In this document: in pieces, positions 49,788-54,094 of the stretch
Layout of the letters: the number at the start of each line of letters is the position of its first letter
Numbering within the stretch: position 1 is the first letter of the stretch
From: Streptomyces sp. NRRL F-5123
GTDB lineage: Bacteria; Actinomycetota; Actinomycetes; Streptomycetales; Streptomycetaceae
Assembly: GCF_000721495.1 (NCBI RefSeq)
Contig: NZ_JOHY01000053.1
Location: 1-54,094 of the forward strand
Reading direction: 5' to 3'
Length of the DNA stretch: 54,094 bases
Translations under genes and position numbers: made by a program
The notes under the pieces: generated by a model
Seen by the model: the letters and a program-made list of their open reading frames with translations, nothing else
Told to the model about the DNA's origin: nothing
Database searches by the model: none

Positions 49788-51159
49788 AGAGCCAGGTCGT
49801 GAAGAAGGCGCCGAGGTCGCGGCCGGAGAGCTGCTCCGCGAGCGCGCGGAATTGCGCGATCGTGCCGTTGCCGTAGCGGTGCTGCGCGGGCCACGCCCGC
49901 AGCAGCGCGCGGAAGGCGGGGTCGCCGATCGTGGTGCGGAGCGCCTGGATGGCGACGGCGCCGCGGTCGTAGACGGCGTCGTCGAACTGCTTGTCGGGCC
50001 CCGGATCCCCGGGCTCCACCGTCCAGAAGGGGTCGTCCGCCGGGTAGGAGTCGTACGTCTCCCGGGCGATCTGCTGCGTCGTCGCGACACCCTGGTGCTC
50101 GGACCACAGCCAACTGCCGTACGTGGCGAAGCCCTCGTTGAGCCAGATGTCGGACCACCGCTCCAGCGAGACGTCGTCGCCCCACCACTGGTGCGACAGC
50201 TCGTGCGCGACCGTGCCGTTGCCGTCGGCGGTCGCGAAGACCGCGGGGCTGTAGAAGACCCGGGTCTGCGCTTCGAGGGAGAAGTGCGACGGGACGTCGG
50301 GGACGTAGCCGCCGGCCGCGTCGAAGGGGTAGGGCCCGAACCAGGTGCTGAGGAAGTCGATGATGTCCGCGGTCTGCTCGACGCCCTTGCGCGCGTTGGC
50401 CGCGGTGGTGGCGGGCAGCGCGGTGCTGTACGCGTTGACGACCGGTACGCCGGTGCGGGTGCGGCTGTGCGTGATGTCGAAGTGGCCGACGGCGAGCGTG
50501 GCGAGGTAGGTGGCCTGGGGCGCGTCCTGCCGCCAGTGGTAGCCGGTCCAGCCGTCCGCGGTGCGCTGCGACACGAGCAGGCCGTTGCTGACGGCCTGCT
50601 CGCCCTCGGGGACGCGGACGGTCACGTCGTAGGTGGCCTTGTCCAGCGGGTGGTCGTTGCTGGGGAACCACCACCAGGCCGACTCGGGCTCGTTGGCGGC
50701 GACCCCGCCGTCCGCGGTGCGCTGCCAGGACGTGAAGCCGTAGCGCTGCACGCCGGACGGCACGCCGGAGTACGTGACGGTGACGGTGAAGGGCTTGCCG
50801 CGCGGGAGGGTGCGCGCGGGGGTGACGACGAGTTCCTGCTCGCCGCTGGTCGCGAAGCGCGCGGGGCGGCCGTCGACGGTGACCTTGCCGACCGTAAGGG
50901 CGAAGTCCAGGTCGAAGGAGGTGAGGCCCTGGGTGGCGGTGGCCCGGATCGTGGCGGTGCCGGAGAGGGTGTCGGTCGCGGGCTGGTAGCGCAGGTCGAG
51001 GTCGTAGTGGGAGACGTCGTAGCCGCCGTTTCCGTACGTGGGGTAGTACGGGTCGCCGATGCCGGTGGCGCCGGGTCCGGCGGACGCGGCGGACGCGGGG
51101 ATCACCAGCAGGTAGCCGAGTACGGCGGCGGTGGCGGTCGCGAGCATGCTCTTTCGCAC
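49750..51159 (-). CDS. Secreted M1-family aminopeptidase
   Basis: The 469-residue protein starts at GTG 51159, GGGAGG being seven bases upstream; the frame to 51339 is unsupported. A signal peptide ([20 protein letters not shown]) is followed by an N-terminal beta domain and the gluzincin catalytic domain with zinc site [13 protein letters not shown] (first histidine near 319) and second ligand in [12 protein letters not shown]. The exopeptidase motif equivalent to GAMEN is replaced by [12 protein letters not shown], as in short M1 relatives. It probably trims peptides outside the cell. The stop lies within tandem 37-bp repeats. Confidence 0.9.
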   Translation of the reverse strand: MRKSMLATATAAVLGYLLVIPASAASAGPGATGIGDPYYPTYGNGGYDVSHYDLDLRYQPATDTLSGTATIRATATQGLTSFDLDFALTVGKVTVDGRPARFATSGEQELVVTPARTLPRGKPFTVTVTYSGVPSGVQRYGFTSWQRTADGGVAANEPESAWWWFPSNDHPLDKATYDVTVRVPEGEQAVSNGLLVSQRTADGWTGYHWRQDAPQATYLATLAVGHFDITHSRTRTGVPVVNAYSTALPATTAANARKGVEQTADIIDFLSTWFGPYPFDAAGGYVPDVPSHFSLEAQTRVFYSPAVFATADGNGTVAHELSHQWWGDDVSLERWSDIWLNEGFATYGSWLWSEHQGVATTQQIARETYDSYPADDPFWTVEPGDPGPDKQFDDAVYDRGAVAIQALRTTIGDPAFRALLRAWPAQHRYGNGTIAQFRALAEQLSGRDLGAFFTTWLYTPSKPSALPGA

Positions 51160-51426
51160 CGAGTGTCCTCCCGTGCGGGACGTGATGGGCTGACAGGGAC
51201 ACGTCGACCGTAGGGAGGTGGACCCGTTCCCTGCCACCCCGTCGCCCCCATCTGTCGCAGAAACTTCACCCGGCGCAACACATGGCGCCGCATCGGCCGC
51301 AGGTGACGGGCCGTCAACCGCGCGGCGCGGGAACCCCACCGCCGTCCGGGCCGTTCCGGGGTGGGGCGGTGTCGATCACCCGGGCGTAACACCGACGCCA
51401 CGGGTACGGGCGGATAGGTTCACCAT

Positions 51427-52581
51427 GTGAAGATTGTCTGGTTGAGGAAGGCCCTCCTGCGGCTGGAGGGCGAGTACCTGGCCCGCCTGGGCCTTTCGCT
51501 GCCGCTCGCCTCCATCGCGGTGGTCGTCGTCGCGGACCTGGTCGCCGGCCGGGACCACTTCCTCACCCCCGGCATCGTGGTCGCCCCGCCGCTCGCCGCG
51601 ATCACCGTCAGCTGGCGCAAGACGGCCTTCGTCGGCGTGCTCGGCCTGTTCGTGCAGGCCGCGCTCGCCCCGTACGACGGCATCACCGACATCCCCGACC
51701 ACGACGTCTTCTTCGGCCAGGCCTTCGCGTACGCGCTCGTCAGCCTCTTCAGCGTCTACATCGCGTGGCGGCGGGAGACGGGCGCGAAGGCCTTCACCGC
51801 GATCGCGTCCGTCGCCGAGGCCGCGCAGCACGCCCTGATGCGCCCGCCCGCCCCGCGGGTCGGCCCGGTCCGGCTCGCCGTACGGTACGTGTCCGCCGCG
51901 GACGCCGCGCAGATCGGCGGCGACCTCTACGCGGTGCTCGAAACCCCGCACGGGGTGCGGGCCCTCATCGGCGACGTGCGCGGCAAGGGCCTCGCCGCGG
52001 TGCAGACCTCGGCGGTCGTGCTCGGCGCCTTCCGCGAGGCCGCGTTCGACGAGGGCGGGCTCGACACCGTCGCCCGGCGGGTCGACACCAGCGTGGGGCG
52101 GCATGTCAGCACCGGGGACTTCATCACCGCGCTCTTCGCGCAGTTCGACACGCCCGGCTCGGTCGAGCTGCTGCACTACGGGCACGTGGCGCCGCTGCGG
52201 GTCGCCCGCGACGGGGCGGTCGAGACGCTCGACCCGCCCGATCCCTGGGCCCCGCTCGGCCTCGCCGACCTCGTCCCCGGCGACGCCGGGCCCGTCGCCT
52301 GGCGGGTGCCGCTCGTCCTGGGGGACGTCCTGGTGCTCTGCACGGACGGCGTGATCGAGGCGCGCAGCCCGCTCGACGGCACGTTCTACCCGCTGGCGGA
52401 GCGGGTGGGCCCCATCGTCGCCGCGGCCGACCACGACCTCGACGCCGCGGTCGAGCACGTCTTCGCCGACCTCCTCCGCCACGCGGGCGGCTCCCTCTCC
52501 GACGACGTCGTCCTCCTGCTGCTGGCCCCCCAGCCCCGCGCCCTGCCGGTCCACCCCCCGGATCCGCCGCTGCCGGGGTGA
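51427..52581 (+). CDS. Membrane-anchored SpoIIE-type PP2C phosphatase
   Basis: The 384-residue protein starts at GTG 51427. Four hydrophobic helices span about residues 20-115 (LSLPLASIAVVVVADLVAG and onward). The catalytic domain (about 140-370) shows the SpoIIE/RsbU metal sites in QIGGDLYAVLE, LIGDVRGKGLAAV and the final DDVVLLLL. Such phosphatases dephosphorylate anti-sigma antagonists to switch stress sigma factors. No anti-sigma partner is adjacent. Confidence 0.9.
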   Translation: MKIVWLRKALLRLEGEYLARLGLSLPLASIAVVVVADLVAGRDHFLTPGIVVAPPLAAITVSWRKTAFVGVLGLFVQAALAPYDGITDIPDHDVFFGQAFAYALVSLFSVYIAWRRETGAKAFTAIASVAEAAQHALMRPPAPRVGPVRLAVRYVSAADAAQIGGDLYAVLETPHGVRALIGDVRGKGLAAVQTSAVVLGAFREAAFDEGGLDTVARRVDTSVGRHVSTGDFITALFAQFDTPGSVELLHYGHVAPLRVARDGAVETLDPPDPWAPLGLADLVPGDAGPVAWRVPLVLGDVLVLCTDGVIEARSPLDGTFYPLAERVGPIVAAADHDLDAAVEHVFADLLRHAGGSLSDDVVLLLLAPQPRALPVHPPDPPLPG

Positions 52582-52611
52582 GGCGGCGCGCCCGCGCGGT
52601 AGAACGGTGCC

Positions 52612-53166
52612 ATGCGCCCTCGCCCCGGAGAAGTCCTGCACTTCTCGGAAGACCCCACGATCACCGTGTTCCGCCCGCACGTCGCGGCCACCGCCCAGCA
52701 GCCCGAGGCGTACGTCTGGGCCGTGGACGACGCCAGGTGCCCCGACTACTGGTTCCCCCGCCAGTGCCCGCGCGCGATGGCCTGGACGCTCCCGACGACC
52801 ACCCCCGCCGACCGGGACCTCGTCCTCGGCCCGGGCGGCGGCGAGCGGGTGCACGCCGTCGAGCACGCCTGGCTCCCGCGCCTCCTGGCCGTCCGGCTCT
52901 ACGCCTACCGCCTCCCCGCCGCCGCCTTCCGCCCCTTCGGCTCACCCGTCCCGCACGCCCATGTCGCCACCACCCCCGTCGAACCCCTCGGCCCCGCGGA
53001 GCCCGTCGGCGACCTCCTCCGCCTCCACGAGGCCGCCGGGATCCAGCTCCGCGTCCTGCCCACCCTGCACGCCTTCTGGGCGGCGGTGACGGCCACGACA
53101 CTCGGCTTCAGCGCGATCCGCATGCACAACGCGTCCGGGACGCCGGTCCCGAACGGAAGCGTGTAG
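52612..53166 (+). CDS. DUF6886 family protein
   Basis: The 184-residue protein starts at ATG 52612. It opens with RPGEVLHFSEDPTITVFRPH and contains AYVWAVDDARCPDYWFPRQC and PRAMAW, the signature of DUF6886, a cytoplasmic family found in actinobacteria and bacilli with unknown function. It has no signal peptide. It lies 30 bp after the SpoIIE gene and may share its transcript. Confidence 0.82.
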   Translation: MRPRPGEVLHFSEDPTITVFRPHVAATAQQPEAYVWAVDDARCPDYWFPRQCPRAMAWTLPTTTPADRDLVLGPGGGERVHAVEHAWLPRLLAVRLYAYRLPAAAFRPFGSPVPHAHVATTPVEPLGPAEPVGDLLRLHEAAGIQLRVLPTLHAFWAAVTATTLGFSAIRMHNASGTPVPNGSV

Positions 53167-53223
53167 AACCCCCACGTCCTGCCACCCCCGGGCCCGACGG
53201 GTCGGGCCGCGCGGGCGTGGGCC

Positions 53224-54030
53224 CTACGACGGCCCCGGCACGGACACCGTCCCGTCGAGGAGGCCGGCCGCCAGGTCGGCCACCTTCAGGCGCTGGGCGC
53301 GGGCGTGGGTGCGCAGGAGGTCGAAGGCGACGTCCACGGACACCTGGAACCGCTCGGCCAGCAGCCCCTTCGCCTGCTCGACCGGCACCCGGGTGTCCAG
53401 GGCGGTCTGGAGCTGGGCGGCGAGCCGGGCGTGGTGGCGGCGGGTCCGGCGCTGGAGGACGCCGAGCGCGGCGGCGTCGGCGAGGGCGCGGACGACGTCC
53501 GCGCGGTCCGTGTCCAGCGGTCCGGGCGCCGCCCGGAAGAGGACGAGCGCGCCCACCGTCTCCTTGCGGTGCCGCAGCGGCAGGGCGAAGACCGCGCGGT
53601 AACCGGCGCGGAGCGCCCGCCGGGCGTAGTCGGGCGGGAGGGCGCCGGGCCCGCGGTCCAGGTCGGGCGCCCCGGTCTCCGCGCCCTCGTGGTAGCTGCC
53701 GGGCCCTGGCCCCTGCCCGGCGAGGAGCCGCGCGGGCTCGCAGGACGCTCCCACCACCCGCAGCTCACCGTCCTCCCCGGCCAGCAGCACGCCCGCCGCG
53801 GCGACGCGGGCCAGCCGGGGCAGCCGGGCGGCCAGCTCCCGCAGCGGCGCGTCGTCCTCGGCCTCGTCGTCGAGGCCGTCCCCGAGCCCGAGGAGCGTGC
53901 CGGCCAGCAACCGCTCCCGCTGCCCCCCGTCGGCGGCCCCGCCCCGCGCGGCACCCCCCGGGCCCGCGCCCGCGCCGTCCCCCGCCCGCGCTTCCGGCAA
54001 CCCGGCGGCCGGGACCTGGCCCGTACCCGC
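53224..54030 (-). CDS. GAF-ANTAR regulator, 5' end lost at contig edge
   Basis: The frame runs off the genomic end at 54030; the residues MGSEMCIRDR in a naive call come from adapter. The surviving 269 codons hold a GAF domain (about LPRLARVAAAGVLLAGEDGE to VGALVLFRAAPGP) and a C-terminal ANTAR domain (QLQTALDTRVPVEQAKGLLA, then RFQVSVDVAFDLLRTHAR). ANTAR proteins bind paired RNA hairpins and cause antitermination; the GAF part senses a small ligand. No paired-hairpin target is visible nearby. Confidence 0.85.
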   Translation of the reverse strand, partial: AGTGQVPAAGLPEARAGDGAGAGPGGAARGGAADGGQRERLLAGTLLGLGDGLDDEAEDDAPLRELAARLPRLARVAAAGVLLAGEDGELRVVGASCEPARLLAGQGPGPGSYHEGAETGAPDLDRGPGALPPDYARRALRAGYRAVFALPLRHRKETVGALVLFRAAPGPLDTDRADVVRALADAAALGVLQRRTRRHHARLAAQLQTALDTRVPVEQAKGLLAERFQVSVDVAFDLLRTHARAQRLKVADLAAGLLDGTVSVPGPS

Positions 54031-54031
54031 C

Positions 54032-54094
54032 CTGTCTCTTATACACATCTCCGAGCCCACGAGACAGGCAGAAATATCGTATGCCGTCTTCTGC
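54032..54094. other. Nextera adapter, index and P7 read-through (contamination)
   Basis: Bases 54032-54065 are the reverse complement of the 5' adapter; 54066-54073 (AGGCAGAA) fit an i7 index; 54074-54094 match P7 flow-cell sequence with one mismatch (ATATCG for ATCTCG). Not genomic. Confidence 0.98.

Overview
The window is one complete draft contig from a high-GC actinomycete, most likely Streptomyces or a close relative. Evidence: very GC-rich codon use with frequent GTG starts, GGAGG ribosome sites, a cebR-cebEFG-bglC cellobiose locus with the 14-bp CebR palindrome, XRE/DUF6879 cassettes, DUF6233-like and ANTAR genes, and typical Streptomyces intergenic repeats. Both ends carry Nextera transposase adapter (1-34 and 54032-54094, the latter with index and P7 sequence), so the outermost genes are cut by the assembly, not by biology.

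Region 1 (35-6623) looks like one arm of an integrated accessory element. It holds a truncated WYL gene, two small minus-strand genes, a ribbon-helix-helix regulator with four CTGTAATACAG-type sites around it, a TTA-containing membrane protein, several small proteins, a DUF6879/XRE cassette bracketed by paired 10-bp repeats, a chain of overlapping micro-genes, and a second XRE. It ends at a displaced tRNA 3' end (6584-6623, probably tRNA-His) followed by the tRNA terminator, which I read as an attachment-site junction.

Region 2 (6800-9060) is chromosome with decayed TetR and SnoaL-like genes, a Nudix hydrolase, an HxlR regulator and an F420-reductase-like protein.

Region 3 (9318-22917) is a cellulose/glucan-use island: secreted GH48 exocellulase, GH5 endoglucanase and CBM32-GH64 beta-1,3-glucanase, then cebR, cebEFG (cello-oligosaccharide ABC importer lacking its own ATPase) and the GH1 beta-glucosidase bglC. 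Perfect or near CebR boxes precede GH48, GH5, cebR and cebE, and a related palindrome precedes GH64, so extracellular hydrolysis, uptake and intracellular cleavage appear to form one regulon.

Region 4 (22997-31066) holds an orphan OmpR-type response regulator, a spermidine-synthase-like gene, a secreted tripeptidyl-aminopeptidase-like hydrolase, an MprF-like membrane aminoacyltransferase, a tRNA-Lys and small conserved proteins. Region 5 (31297-35475) is the most interesting non-mobile block: a three-gene operon with a Cas4/RecB-type Fe-S nuclease, a large unrecognised protein and an SF1 (Upf1-like) helicase, in effect a split nuclease-helicase machine.

Region 6 (35730-54030) holds a PAP2 gene with a divergent TetR and shared operator, a histidine phosphatase, OsmC, two translationally coupled M6 metalloproteases, a PAS-GGDEF-EAL protein (cdgA-like) with a perfect BldD box, a GH18 chitinase with DasR-like sites, an LLM monooxygenase, an IclR regulator, a second identical tRNA-Lys, a cysteine-cluster/pentapeptide protein, an M1 aminopeptidase whose 3' end is tandemly triplicated, a SpoIIE phosphatase, a DUF6886 protein and a truncated GAF-ANTAR regulator.
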